64,000 nucleotides of DNA from GCA-2683825 sp965662355 (GCA_965662355.1 CBFIHP010000020.1:1-64000), one strand, 5' to 3'. Shown: positions 50,820 to 59,849, counted from the stretch's first letter. Numbers and translations are program-made. The notes: generated from the letters alone by a model not told the origin.

Positions 50820-52298
50820 TCAGCTGGGATTCTCTCCGAGCCAGCGCAGGAGTCGGAGACGCAGCTCGGCCAGACCCATCCCGAGCTCACTTTCGATAAT
50901 CTGAGTCGATGACTCATCGCCTCCACAGCGGGCGAAGGTGGACGCGAGTCGAAGTCGACCGTAGCTCTCGAGGAGATACCCCGACAGTGCGTAGGTCAGC
51001 AAGAGATCGCTGGCCCCCATCGCGTTGACATCCTTGCCGAGGGCGACGGCGATGGCTTGTGCGTCCTTCTCCTTCAGCACACTCCGCGCGAGGGTGTTGT
51101 AGTCCGCCTCCGGTTCATAGATCTGCATCGCGATGTCTGCCGGGCCGGAGCTTGAGCGCTCGTCCTGCTGGACCGAGAACGAGAGCCGTGTTCCGACCAA
51201 CCGATGAGTGAGATACATCCCGAGGCTCTGGTCGATCCACCCGTGGCGTGTGGTGGTCCCGTATCCCCTCGAGAAATAGAGCGAGATCGTCTGGCGCATG
51301 GTCATGTCCAGACGTCCGGCGGCATTCGCACCCCAGCACCCGAAACGAGAATCGTCACCCATCCATGCGCTCTCGACCATCCTCATCTGCGCGCGAAAGG
51401 CCGCGGATAGCCCGGGGTAGTTCTCGATCAGAAGACTGCTTTTGGCATCGTCATCGACCAGATACACGCGCAACCCATCATGGGGGGGCTCGGCGCCCCC
51501 GAGGAAAGTGGGGAGCCACTCCCATGCCGCGTGCAACTTGCGAGCGACGTCTTCTACTTCTTCTTGCGTGGTCGTTCCGAGAACGGTGACGAAGCCGGTG
51601 CTGCACCTGGCAGTCCATTCAAAACCGAGGGAAGCTTCGGACTCATGGATCTCGGCTTCGACGAAATTGGATTCACCCACGAGGTGTTTGTAGAGCTGTC
51701 GCATCCTCGGGCGTTGTTCCCGGGCCTGTACTGTCTCTTTCATCATCCAGTGGACGCGGCCGTCCACGTCGACGCGAATGTCACCACGGTATTCGCGGAT
51801 CGAGGGATTCTCCGGATCCAGCTGCAAGAGAGCGATCAATTCGGTCTCACCACGGCGCCTTCCAAGCGACTTGGTATGGCTCTCGATCAAGCGCTGAACG
51901 GTGTCGCAGTAGGCGCGGATCTTCTCTTCGCGCAACTGCTCTGCAGCCTGGCGTGTTTCTTCAACGGCTGCCTTCGGCTGGGTGTACTTTCCTTGGATCC
52001 ACTTGTTGGTCTTGCGCTCGAGCCGGTATTTCAGGGACTTGCGCGCCTTGGCGTGGTTCTGGTCGAAAGTCAGGATCAGCTCGTACGTTCGATCTCGCTC
52101 GAGGTAGGCGCGCGTCTTCTGGCAAAAAGCAGCCACGTTTTCGAGTTCGGAGAGCAATTCGGAGCGTGCTTGCTCCTTGGCCAGCGCGTAGGTCTCCTGG
52201 CAAGGGCCGGAGGGCAAACCAGCGGCGGAAAGTCCACCGGGAGTCGTGAGAAAGAGCCCGATCAAGGCGAGCACTTCTGGGGCGAGCATGTGGGTCAT
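50820..52298 (-). CDS. secreted peptidase-MA-like protein without its zinc motif
   Basis: 492 residues with a signal peptide (MTHMLAPEVLALIGLFLTTPGGLSAA). A helical region (40-170) is followed by a domain shaped like gluzincin peptidases: AWEWLPTFLG, LRVYLVDDDAK, and a block GTTTRHGWIDQSLGMYLTHRL that lines up with the usual W-F-x-E-G-x-A motif. The expected HExxH is replaced by MTMRQTISLYFSRG, so it is probably catalytically dead. I do not know a named family. The gene sits upstream of the sulfatase on the minus strand and divergent from the MFS transporter gene. Confidence 0.6.
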   Translation of the reverse strand: MTHMLAPEVLALIGLFLTTPGGLSAAGLPSGPCQETYALAKEQARSELLSELENVAAFCQKTRAYLERDRTYELILTFDQNHAKARKSLKYRLERKTNKWIQGKYTQPKAAVEETRQAAEQLREEKIRAYCDTVQRLIESHTKSLGRRRGETELIALLQLDPENPSIREYRGDIRVDVDGRVHWMMKETVQAREQRPRMRQLYKHLVGESNFVEAEIHESEASLGFEWTARCSTGFVTVLGTTTQEEVEDVARKLHAAWEWLPTFLGGAEPPHDGLRVYLVDDDAKSSLLIENYPGLSAAFRAQMRMVESAWMGDDSRFGCWGANAAGRLDMTMRQTISLYFSRGYGTTTRHGWIDQSLGMYLTHRLVGTRLSFSVQQDERSSSGPADIAMQIYEPEADYNTLARSVLKEKDAQAIAVALGKDVNAMGASDLLLTYALSGYLLESYGRLRLASTFARCGGDESSTQIIESELGMGLAELRLRLLRWLGENPS

Positions 52299-52427
52299 TC
52301 GTGTCCTTAGTCCAGCGCCACTCTAGCGGAACGGGATCAGAGGCCGGTTCGATCGACTTTCATAGGACGGCGTGCTTTTGGTACACAACGGCCTCTGCAT
52401 CCTCTGTTTCCCGCTCTTGGAGGCCCC

Positions 52428-54002
52428 ATGAACGATGTCGTCAACGCTACTACCCTGACCGCGACGGAGAAGCGGATGCTCTTCTGGGCCAGCTTCCTGT
52501 CCTTGGGCGCTGCCGGCTTCGGCTTCGCGTTTCGAGTGGCCCTGCAGGGCGACTACGGAGCGGAATATGACCTGACCAACCACCAGATTGGCCAGGTCTT
52601 CGGGGCGTCCCTGTGGCCGATCGCGATCACGATGATCGGCTTCAGCTTGGTCGTCGACCGGACGGGCTACAAGTGGCCGATGTATGCAGCCTTCGTGCTG
52701 CAGGGGATCTCCGGGGTCGGTACGTTCACGGCGACGGGCTATGGCGGACTCTACTTCGCCGCACTCTGCGCCGGTTTGGGCCACGGCATCGTGGAGGCAG
52801 TGATCAACCCCATCTGCGCCGCGGTCTATCCCAAAGAGAAGACCAAGTGGCTGACGATCCTGCACGCGGCATGGCCCGCGGGCTTGGTGGGCGGAACGCT
52901 GTTGATCATCGGGGGAGATTCGTTGACCGGAGGACTCGGCTGGAGGGTTCACTCCTTGTGGATCCTCTTGCCCGCCCTCGCGTACTCCGTGATGTACGGC
53001 AAATGCCGCTTCCCCGTGGACGAGCGCGTTCAGGCCGGTGTGCCCTATATCGAGATGCTCCGTCAAGTCGGCTTTCTCAGCGCCTTCCTGGCCTCGTTCA
53101 TGATGATCTACGAGGTCGGCAATCAGACGGCGCTCTTGACCGAGTGGACAGCGCCCCAGAACTGGTTCAACATCAGCCTGATCTCGGGACTCGCCGTCGG
53201 GGCGGCCTTCGGGATCTACGTCAAGGCGATCGGCAAGCCGCTGTTCTTTCTCATGTGCCTGTTGATGATCCCCGTCGCCACGGCCGAATTGAGCACCGAT
53301 CAGTGGATCAAGAAGCTCATGGGGCCGGTGCTCGAAGGCAACTCGATCAACCCCGCTTTCGCCCTGATCTTCTCCGCTTCGATCATGTTGATCTTCCGCG
53401 TCTTTGCCGGCGGGATTCTCAAGCTCTTCAGTCCGCCGACGTTGCTGTGCATCAGCGGCATCTTCTCGGCGGTTGGATTGTGGTGGCTCTCCGGAGCGAC
53501 CGGCGCGGCGATCTTCATCGCCTTCGTGCTCTATGCCCTCGGACAGACCTACTACTGGCCGTGCGTACTCGGCTTCACCTCGGAGCGCTATCCACAAGGC
53601 GGTGCTCTGACCCTGAACACGGTTTCCGCAATCGGCCTTCTGTCCGCGGGCATCATCGGTGGTCAACTGATGGGCATCGCCTTCGATTCGTCGATCCACG
53701 AGAGCGTGGCCAAGGAAGCTCCCGCCCTCGCGGAAGCCGCGTCCGAGCAGGAGTCCTTCCTCGGTATCAGCCATTCGGCGATCCTCCCAGACAAGAAAGA
53801 AGAGTTCCTGGCCGGCCTCGACTCCGCCGAGAAGACTCGGGTCGAGAACGTCTACGCTGAAGCGGACGGCCAGGCCGGTCGCGACGTGCTCACCTACGCC
53901 GTGCGCTTCCCGGCCATCCTCATGGTCGTCTTCGGTCTGATCGCGCTCTACTTCCGTTCGCAAGGCGGCTACAAGCCGATCGAGCTGACGAGCGAGCCGT
54001 AG
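52428..54002 (+). CDS. MFS transporter, sugar-type
   Basis: 524 residues with about 12 transmembrane helices in two halves. The N-half carries GLVVDRTGYKWPMYAAF-like IGFSLVVDRTGYKWPMYAAF and AGLGHGIVEAVINPICAAVYP; the C-half has YALGQTYYWPCVLGFTSERYPQGGALTLNTVSAIGLL. A ~70-residue charged segment between helices near the C-terminus is unusual. Position in an operon with a sugar kinase and a class II aldolase suggests import of a pentose or deoxy sugar. GGAGG is a good ribosome-binding site eight bases before the ATG. Confidence 0.85.
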   Translation: MNDVVNATTLTATEKRMLFWASFLSLGAAGFGFAFRVALQGDYGAEYDLTNHQIGQVFGASLWPIAITMIGFSLVVDRTGYKWPMYAAFVLQGISGVGTFTATGYGGLYFAALCAGLGHGIVEAVINPICAAVYPKEKTKWLTILHAAWPAGLVGGTLLIIGGDSLTGGLGWRVHSLWILLPALAYSVMYGKCRFPVDERVQAGVPYIEMLRQVGFLSAFLASFMMIYEVGNQTALLTEWTAPQNWFNISLISGLAVGAAFGIYVKAIGKPLFFLMCLLMIPVATAELSTDQWIKKLMGPVLEGNSINPAFALIFSASIMLIFRVFAGGILKLFSPPTLLCISGIFSAVGLWWLSGATGAAIFIAFVLYALGQTYYWPCVLGFTSERYPQGGALTLNTVSAIGLLSAGIIGGQLMGIAFDSSIHESVAKEAPALAEAASEQESFLGISHSAILPDKKEEFLAGLDSAEKTRVENVYAEADGQAGRDVLTYAVRFPAILMVVFGLIALYFRSQGGYKPIELTSEP

Positions 54003-54012
54003 TTCGGCTCCG

Positions 54013-55467
54013 ATGAACGAATCCCAAGAAGCCGCGGTGCTGGGGCTCGACCTCGGCACCGGGGGCGCCCGGGTCGTCGTCGTGACCTTCGCGGGTGAGA
54101 AAATCGCGGGGGCACAGGTGCCCATCGAAGCGCGAGCGATCCACCGGTCAGGCGAAACCCACGAGCAGGATGCCGAGGGGTGGTGGAAGGCCGCCAAGGA
54201 AGCGATCCGCGAGGTCGTGGCGCGTACCCCGGGACATACCGTCGACGCCCTTTCGGTCGATGGGACCTCGGGGAGTTTCGTCGGCGTGGACGAGAGCGGA
54301 CACCCCACCACCCAGGGACTCATGTACAACGACGCGCGGGCAGCGGGCCTCGCGCGGGAGTGGAGCGCAGTCGAGGGCTTGCCCCACTTCCAGGCGACCT
54401 CGCCCCTGATGCGCATGTCGTGGCTCGCGCAACATGCGAGCGAGGCCCATGCGCGCACGCGTTGGTTTGCGCACCAGGCAGACTTCATCACGGGCCGACT
54501 CACGGGCGTGTTCGGTGTCAGTGACTACAGCAATGCGCTGAAGAGCGGATACGACCTGCGCGCTGAGGCTTGGCCGTCTTGGATGGATCGCTTCGGAGCG
54601 CTCCACGACAAGCTGCCACGAGTCGTCACGCCAGGAACACCCCTTGGAGCCGTGACGGCAGCCGTGGCCCGCGAGCTGGGGCTATCCGCCGACACGCAGG
54701 TCGTCGCCGGCGTCACCGACGGCACCGCGGGGTTCCTCGCCTCCGGTGCGCGTCGGCCGGGCGACGACAGCACGACACTTGGAACCACGCTCGTCTTCAA
54801 ACGCTTGACGAACGAGCCGATCGAAGACCCGACGGGCAGCGTTTATTGCCACAAACTCCCCGGCGGACTCTGGATTCCAGGAGCGGCCAGCAACACCGGC
54901 GGAGAGTGGATCCGAGAGGAGTTTGCCACGGACGATCTCGCGTCCCTGGACCAGGCTGCGGATGCCTTGCTTCCGAGCCCCGTGATCGCCTATCCGTTGG
55001 TCGTCCAGGGGGAGCGCTTTCCTTTTGCGTGCAACGCAGCGCGAGGTTTTTGTGAGCCTGGTGCTCCGTCGAAGGTCGGAAGAGTGGAACGCTTCGCCGC
55101 CATGCTCCAGGGCACAGCCCTCCTCGAGCGCCTCGCCTATGACACCCTCGATCGACTCACGGGCCCGACGAGTCGTGACGTGTACGTCACCGGCGGCGGC
55201 AGCAAGAGCGACGTCTGGTGCCAGCTGCGAGCCGACGTGACCGGGCGCACACAGCACCGGCCCGCGCATCCGGAATCGGCCTTCGGAAGCGCGATTCTGG
55301 CCGCCGCTGGTGCGCGCGGTGACGCTCTCGGCGTAGCCTGCGAACGCATGGTGCGTTTCGATCGCAGCTTTCACCCCGATCCCGGACGTACCCGGGCCTT
55401 CGAGCCCTACCATGCGCGCTTCCGCGGCGAACTACACAGGCGCGGCTACCTGAAAGACCCTCCCTGA
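54013..55467 (+). CDS. FGGY family carbohydrate kinase (ribulokinase/xylulokinase-like)
   Basis: 484 residues. AVLGLDLGTGGARVVVV is the ATP-site phosphate loop; SVDGTSGSFVGVDESGHP and ADFITGRLTGVFGVSDYSNALKSGYD are the sugar-side motifs; VTDGTAGFLASGARRPGDDSTTLGTT and VTGGGSKSDVWCQLRADVTG are the second ATP-site blocks. The VDGTSG pattern is closer to ribulokinase or xylulokinase-like kinases than to rhamnulokinase. It starts ten bases after the MFS stop, and its stop overlaps the aldolase start by one base. The exact sugar is not known. Confidence 0.88.
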   Translation: MNESQEAAVLGLDLGTGGARVVVVTFAGEKIAGAQVPIEARAIHRSGETHEQDAEGWWKAAKEAIREVVARTPGHTVDALSVDGTSGSFVGVDESGHPTTQGLMYNDARAAGLAREWSAVEGLPHFQATSPLMRMSWLAQHASEAHARTRWFAHQADFITGRLTGVFGVSDYSNALKSGYDLRAEAWPSWMDRFGALHDKLPRVVTPGTPLGAVTAAVARELGLSADTQVVAGVTDGTAGFLASGARRPGDDSTTLGTTLVFKRLTNEPIEDPTGSVYCHKLPGGLWIPGAASNTGGEWIREEFATDDLASLDQAADALLPSPVIAYPLVVQGERFPFACNAARGFCEPGAPSKVGRVERFAAMLQGTALLERLAYDTLDRLTGPTSRDVYVTGGGSKSDVWCQLRADVTGRTQHRPAHPESAFGSAILAAAGARGDALGVACERMVRFDRSFHPDPGRTRAFEPYHARFRGELHRRGYLKDPP

Positions 55468-56144
55468 TGACGGCCATTCTCGAAGAACTGATCGCAGCGG
55501 CTCGCGAGCTCCAGAGCTCGGGTCTCGTCACGGGCGCTGGAGGCAACGTCAGCGCCCGAGACGGCGACACGATGTGGATCTCGCCCAGTGGCTTCTCCTT
55601 CGCAGATGCGGGAGCGGAGCACTATCCCGCCGTTTCGATCGCGACCGGCGAGGTCACCCAGGGCGCCTACCGGCCTTCCTCCGAGGCCATGATGCACCTC
55701 CTGATCTACCGCGTGCGGCCCGAGGTCAACGCAGTGATCCACACGCATCCCAAGCTGACCATCGCCCTCACCGCAGCAGGACACGACCTGCGCCCGATGT
55801 ATGCGGACTACTACGTCTACCTGCGCGGGAATGTGCCCCATGTTCCCTACGTCACGGTCACGACCGAAAGTCTGGCGCGCGTCGTCGAGCACGAATTTCG
55901 GGCTGCCGACTGCTATGGCATGATCCTGCGCAACCACGGTGCAATCACGGTCGGTGAAACGGTGAAGGAAGCGCTCTTCCGCACGGCGGCCGTCGAGGAA
56001 CAGGCCTTCATTCAGTGGCACGCACTGCAAGTCGGCGAACCCACGTTCCTGACCGAAGAGCAATGCACCGATCTGGACAAGCTCGGAAGCGAGGAGTATC
56101 GCCGAGCGCTTCTGTCCCAGATGCGTTCCCATCCCCAGGGTTAG
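55467..56144 (+). CDS. class II aldolase/adducin family (fuculose-phosphate aldolase-like)
   Basis: 225 residues. All key motifs are present: GAGGNVSAR (substrate phosphate), ISPSG, SSEAMMH (catalytic Glu), HTHPK with two zinc His, and the third His in RNHGAITVG. The family cleaves L-fuculose-1-P, L-ribulose-1-P or related sugar phosphates to DHAP plus an aldehyde, or acts as 4-epimerase. It is coupled to the kinase by one-base overlap and precedes the HAD gene by four bases, so the three form one pathway. Confidence 0.88.
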   Translation: MTAILEELIAAARELQSSGLVTGAGGNVSARDGDTMWISPSGFSFADAGAEHYPAVSIATGEVTQGAYRPSSEAMMHLLIYRVRPEVNAVIHTHPKLTIALTAAGHDLRPMYADYYVYLRGNVPHVPYVTVTTESLARVVEHEFRAADCYGMILRNHGAITVGETVKEALFRTAAVEEQAFIQWHALQVGEPTFLTEEQCTDLDKLGSEEYRRALLSQMRSHPQG

Positions 56145-56148
56145 TGCC

Positions 56149-56856
56149 TTGCTACGTGGAATACTCTTCGATCTGGACGACACGCTGTACGCGTATGCCC
56201 CCTGCAATGCAGTCGCATTGCGAGCGGTCTTCGAAGGCCCGGCGGCACAGCTTTGGTCGAACTTCGATGACTTCCAGGGGGCGCATGATGGGGTTCGCGG
56301 AGAACTGGCTCGCGAGCTTGCGGGTCAGGCGGCCTCCCATAACCGGATCCTGTTCTTCAAACGCATGCTGCAGCAGGTGCGAAGTGCTCCGAATCCGAAA
56401 CTCACGCTCGAGATGTTCGACGTCTATTGGACCTGCTTTCTCGAGCACATGCAGCCTGCCCCAGAAGCCCACGATGTCCTCGGACGACTCGCTCGGGCGA
56501 GACCCCTGGCGATCGTCTCCAATCACACGACCGACATCCAATTGCGAAAGATCGCCCGGCTCGGATTCGAAACGTATTTTCGAGCCATCGTGACCAGCGA
56601 GGAGGTCGGTGAGGAAAAGCCCTCGGCAGGCCCCTTCCGGGCGGCCCTGAGCGCCTTGGGCATCGGGCCCTCGGAAGCGCTCATGGTCGGAGACGATCCG
56701 CACTCGGATGTCCGGGGAGCGCAGGGGGCGGGTCTTCGTGTGGTGCAGACGAACGAGTTCAGGCTTCGGAGCCACGAGCCACCTACCGGAAGCCCCGCCG
56801 AGCACGTCATCGAGCGACTCGGGGAAGTCGAGGCTATCGTCGCAGCCCTCGAATAG
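56149..56856 (+). CDS. HAD superfamily phosphatase, PGPase-like
   Basis: 235 residues. Motif I is FDLDDTL (7-13), motif II SNHT, motif III Lys in EEKPSAGPF, and motif IV MVGDDPHSDVRGA. A helical cap lies between I and II as in phosphoglycolate-type C1-cap HADs. It starts with TTG at 56149; no better in-frame start is near. Four bases separate it from the aldolase, so it may dephosphorylate an end product or a toxic side product of that pathway. The substrate is inference. Confidence 0.8.
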   Translation: MLRGILFDLDDTLYAYAPCNAVALRAVFEGPAAQLWSNFDDFQGAHDGVRGELARELAGQAASHNRILFFKRMLQQVRSAPNPKLTLEMFDVYWTCFLEHMQPAPEAHDVLGRLARARPLAIVSNHTTDIQLRKIARLGFETYFRAIVTSEEVGEEKPSAGPFRAALSALGIGPSEALMVGDDPHSDVRGAQGAGLRVVQTNEFRLRSHEPPTGSPAEHVIERLGEVEAIVAALE

Positions 56857-56867
56857 ACCTCCCGATC

Positions 56868-57065
56868 GTGTCGAGCCTGCTGGTCGATCTGACCGCTGGT
56901 AGCAACGCCACGATTCACTGGACGACGAACGAGCCTACACGTGGTCTTCTCGACTACGGCGTGTCGCCAGCATCCGGAACCAGCCTGGATCTCGGTGGCC
57001 AGCTCAGACGCACAAACGGGGTCACCCTGGGCGGGGTGGTTCTCGTACAGCGCCAGAGTCCTTAG
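56868..57065 (+). pseudogene. frameshifted fibronectin/purple acid phosphatase-like domain remnant
   Basis: The frame gives NATIHWTTNEPTRGLLDYG, then LRRTNGVTLGG, which is the beta-strand pattern of an FN3-like domain (a-W-T-T-[DN]-E-P-x-x-G-x-[LV]-x-Y-G then H-x-V-T-L-x-G-L). After LGG the alignment would continue in another frame (WFSYSARVL), which indicates a frameshift. A fragment of a larger surface protein is likely. The start codon is weak and no signal is seen. Confidence 0.45.
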
Positions 57066-57154
57066 GCTCTGTCACGACCCAAACACGCCTGCAAGCACGG
57101 CGCGTGGGATCCCACTAACGGAGTCCGCCTGTACCCGGTCCAATTTCCACCCCC

Positions 57155-57394
57155 ATGAGCCAGAGTCCCGCCACCTCCCATCCCGGTTCCACGGGAAACG
57201 TGATCGCCGCCGTTTGCTGCTTTTTTCTGCCCGGTCTGGGACAGCTCGTTCAAGGGCGCTTCCTCGCGGCGACCTTCTATTTTCTGATGACGGCCCCGTT
57301 CTATTTCATGGGAGCTTTGCTCCTCCCGCTGATTCCGGCAGTGATTTTCCACATCCTGGCGATCATCAGCGCGGCCACCTGGCGCGGGAAATAA
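57155..57394 (+). CDS. small TM2-like membrane protein, 79 aa
   Basis: 79 residues. GNVIAAVCCFFLPGLGQLVQGRFLAATFYF followed by a second hydrophobic helix matches the small TM2-type membrane family. The first turn FLPGLGQL is the usual conserved turn. No function is known. The ATG at 57155 lies after CCACCCCC without a strong ribosome-binding site. It is followed 100 bases later by the kinase. Confidence 0.7.
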   Translation: MSQSPATSHPGSTGNVIAAVCCFFLPGLGQLVQGRFLAATFYFLMTAPFYFMGALLLPLIPAVIFHILAIISAATWRGK

Positions 57395-57494
57395 GGAGCA
57401 TTTCGGATGTCTTCCTGAGGGCTCAGGCCGTTCCCTTGCGCTTCAGGACACAGACCTCGATGTTGGGTACTACCCTAGAGGCATCGATCCTCCA

Positions 57495-59354
57495 ATGAAG
57501 CGCCAAGGAACGGGAACGCAAAAAGGAACGCCGACAAAAAGGAGCGGTGCGACCGAGGAGAGGGACGCCTACGAGATCGAGGACGTCCGACGCATTCGCA
57601 TTCACTTTCCCGGCGAGCTCATCCCTGGCGACCTGTTCGACGAGCGCTATGTGATCCGCGAGGTCATCGGCAAGGGCGGCATGGGGGTCGTTTATTCCGC
57701 CTTCGACACCAAGCTGGAACGGGCGGTAGCTATCAAGCTCTTCCGCTCGGGCGCGCAGGCCGAGGACACCTTCGAGAACGAGCTGCTGAAAGAGTCCAAG
57801 GCACTGGCAAAACTCGACAGCCACAACATCGTCTCGATCCACGACGCTCGCCGGTGGGAAGAGAATAGCTACCTCGTCATGGACCTCGTGGCGGGGACCG
57901 ATCTCGGTAACGTACTGCAAACGGTGCGCGCACAGCTCGAGCTAGAGGGTCGCAGCCTCGCACAGCGTACGGGGCGTGACCTCGAACGCGCGATATGCCT
58001 ACCTCGCTCGGTAGACCGTGCGAACCTCATCGCCCCCAAGAGCTGGCATCGAACCACCACGCGCATCGTGCATTCGATCGCACGAACGCTCGAACTCGCC
58101 CACCAGCAGGGCATATGCCACCGCGACATCAAGCCGCGCAACATTCTCCTGGTCGGAGGGGGCGAGCCGGTGTTGCTCGACTTCGGCCTCGCCGCAGCGC
58201 GAAGCATCGATCGACAACCGCAAGGCGATGGCGCAACTACGGATGGAAGCGACGGCGAAGGTCTCTTGCGATGCACGCCGGCCTACGTCCCTCCCGAACG
58301 AGCGGAGGGTTTTTGCGACGTTGCCGACCCGCAGGGAGACGTGTACCAGATCGGTCTGGTGCTGTATGAATTCCTGACGCTTCAACAGGCCTTCCCGAGG
58401 GAGGCGGACGAGTCCTTCTTCGCTCTGCGCAAGCGCATCCTGGAGGCGAACTACCCGGCACCCACCATCCTCGATCCCCGCATCCCCGCGGAGCTCGCGG
58501 CCATCGCTGCGAAGGCCCTTGCTCGCCAGCCGAAAGAGCGCTATCTCTCGGTGCGTGAGCTGCGTGAAGACCTCGAGCGTGTGCTCGACGGTCTGCCTCC
58601 CCGGATCGCGAAGCTCGGTCGGCGCGACACCGCTTGGATCCTCGCACGGCACGCCGCATGGAGCCCACCCGCAGCCGTGTTCGCCATTCTGCTGCTCGGC
58701 TTTCTCAGCTGGTGGGGCTTCAACATGGGCTCCGAATGGACGCCGCCGGATCTCGACCCTTTCCTGCACCATCCAACCGACGGGCCACAGCTGGTCGGCA
58801 CCCGAACGGTGCTCGAGCTCAAGGGACTCTCGGCGCTGGGCTTGCGGATCCACGCGGAGGACCCCGCCTTCTTCTACGTATTCGCTTCCGAGGAGAACGA
58901 TCAGGGCCTGCGCTACCTGCGCCCGGTGCAACCCCAGCGCCTTGGCTCTGCATCCGCTCCGCCACCGCAGCAACACGAGCCGCTGCGACTCGAAGCCGGT
59001 GAACATTGGATCGCGTGCTCGTCGATCACGGGAAAATCAAAGCGCGAGGGGTTGTTGGTCCTGGCCTGCAGGGAACGCAATCCAATTTTCAGCGAATGGT
59101 TGCGTACCGTTGCCGCCAAAGAAGACGTTTACTTGCGGCCCGTGGAATACGCGGATGCCCGGGATATTCTGACAGACCTCCAGGCCCGCTCTCGTGGGGA
59201 ATCGCTCTCCAAGCTGAGCTCGGAACAATGGTCGTATCTCTTCAGCGACGTCCAGGCCGCCAGCTCGGAGACTGACGCGCATCTCCGCATTCCTGGTATT
59301 CGACTACACGAATTCGAGTTCGACGTACATGCCAAGAAAGAGGACGCGGAATGA
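57495..59354 (+). CDS. membrane Ser/Thr protein kinase
   Basis: 619 residues. The kinase domain (about 52-370) has GKGGMGVVYSA (glycine loop), VAIK (Lys81), HRDIKPRN (Asp211), DFG (229-231) and VPPERAEG. A ~40-residue insertion lies between the hinge and the catalytic loop. A transmembrane helix (about 395-412) is followed by an extracytoplasmic domain of ~200 residues without PASTA repeats. Hanks-type kinases of this layout are abundant in Planctomycetota and Myxococcota and sense envelope signals. The external domain is unknown. Confidence 0.92.
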   Translation: MKRQGTGTQKGTPTKRSGATEERDAYEIEDVRRIRIHFPGELIPGDLFDERYVIREVIGKGGMGVVYSAFDTKLERAVAIKLFRSGAQAEDTFENELLKESKALAKLDSHNIVSIHDARRWEENSYLVMDLVAGTDLGNVLQTVRAQLELEGRSLAQRTGRDLERAICLPRSVDRANLIAPKSWHRTTTRIVHSIARTLELAHQQGICHRDIKPRNILLVGGGEPVLLDFGLAAARSIDRQPQGDGATTDGSDGEGLLRCTPAYVPPERAEGFCDVADPQGDVYQIGLVLYEFLTLQQAFPREADESFFALRKRILEANYPAPTILDPRIPAELAAIAAKALARQPKERYLSVRELREDLERVLDGLPPRIAKLGRRDTAWILARHAAWSPPAAVFAILLLGFLSWWGFNMGSEWTPPDLDPFLHHPTDGPQLVGTRTVLELKGLSALGLRIHAEDPAFFYVFASEENDQGLRYLRPVQPQRLGSASAPPPQQHEPLRLEAGEHWIACSSITGKSKREGLLVLACRERNPIFSEWLRTVAAKEDVYLRPVEYADARDILTDLQARSRGESLSKLSSEQWSYLFSDVQAASSETDAHLRIPGIRLHEFEFDVHAKKEDAE

Positions 59355-59546
59355 GGAGCGCCTCGATCATCCTTCGCGGACTTGGCGCTCAAGGCTGGTT
59401 CTTCGCTTTCGGCTGTGGCGAAGTCGGCTCGCCGGCCGAGGGAGCTTCGAATTTTGGGGTACGGCTCGAGACCTTTCTGCAAGAGGCTGGGCGAAGGCAG
59501 GCTTCCTGCACGTCCTGCCTGGGACGAAGTGAAGCGAGCCCCCCCT

Positions 59547-59582
59547 AAAAAAAACGGGCGACTCGCGCGGGAAGTCGCGAGT
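59547..59582 (+). terminator. terminator hairpin cut by the gap
   Basis: Eight A (59547-59554) precede CGGGCG, then ACTCGCG (59561-59567), the loop CGGGAAGT and CGCGAGT (59576-59582). The last arm stops at the first N. A full bidirectional terminator would continue with CGCCCG and a run of T, as the A-run on the left implies. The missing half probably lies in the gap. It would end the kinase transcript. Confidence 0.5.
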
Positions 59583-59592
59583 NNNNNNNNNN
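59583..59592. other. assembly gap (10 N)
   Basis: Ten unknown bases, length likely arbitrary. Sequence on the right begins with about ten C bases that may be an artefact. Gene order across this point should not be trusted without other data. Confidence 0.98.
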
Positions 59593-59722
59593 CCCCCCCC
59601 CCGACAGAGGGAGGGGATCCGGTACGAACCTAGCTGTAGGGACAGCCTTGTTCGTTGAACTCTTGGTTCGATTCAAAGGTAGCGGATTGCTTGAAGAACT
59701 GTAGCGTCCCGCTCTCGGTCAC

Positions 59723-59747
59723 AATGCCCCGGACCTTCGGGGGCATT
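59723..59747 (+). terminator. weak hairpin, possible terminator
   Basis: AATGCCCC (59723-59730) pairs with GGGGCATT (59740-59747), loop of nine bases, followed by TGCTAC rather than a T-run. It might end a gene lost in the gap. The poor tail limits confidence. Confidence 0.35.
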
Positions 59748-59849
59748 TGCTACATGAAACCTACCGCTGCAACACCCCTCTTGGGGGATTTCGCCTCGCT
59801 CCCGCTCCTCGAAGCTGAAAGCAACACGTAATCAGGAAGAGGTTTCTGG

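Larger units (their letters stand above)
59355..59849. other. intergenic region containing the scaffold gap
   Basis: No gene is supported. A 65-residue frame starting ATGA at 59351 overlaps the kinase stop, but it is short and without recognisable features. A second short frame at 59754 codes only 25 residues. The region contains a truncated terminator-like hairpin (59547-59582), ten N bases and a run of about ten C bases (59593-59602), which suggests assembly trouble. Treat joins across it with caution. Confidence 0.5.

Noticed and set aside
52323..54503. 726-codon open frame on the minus strand
   Set aside because: It is the antisense of the MFS transporter and the kinase start; product is rich in R, H, D and E without a fold, as expected for the shadow of a high-GC gene.
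59351..59548. 65-residue frame overlapping the kinase stop by ATGA
   Set aside because: Too short, no recognisable feature, and next to a disrupted assembly region.
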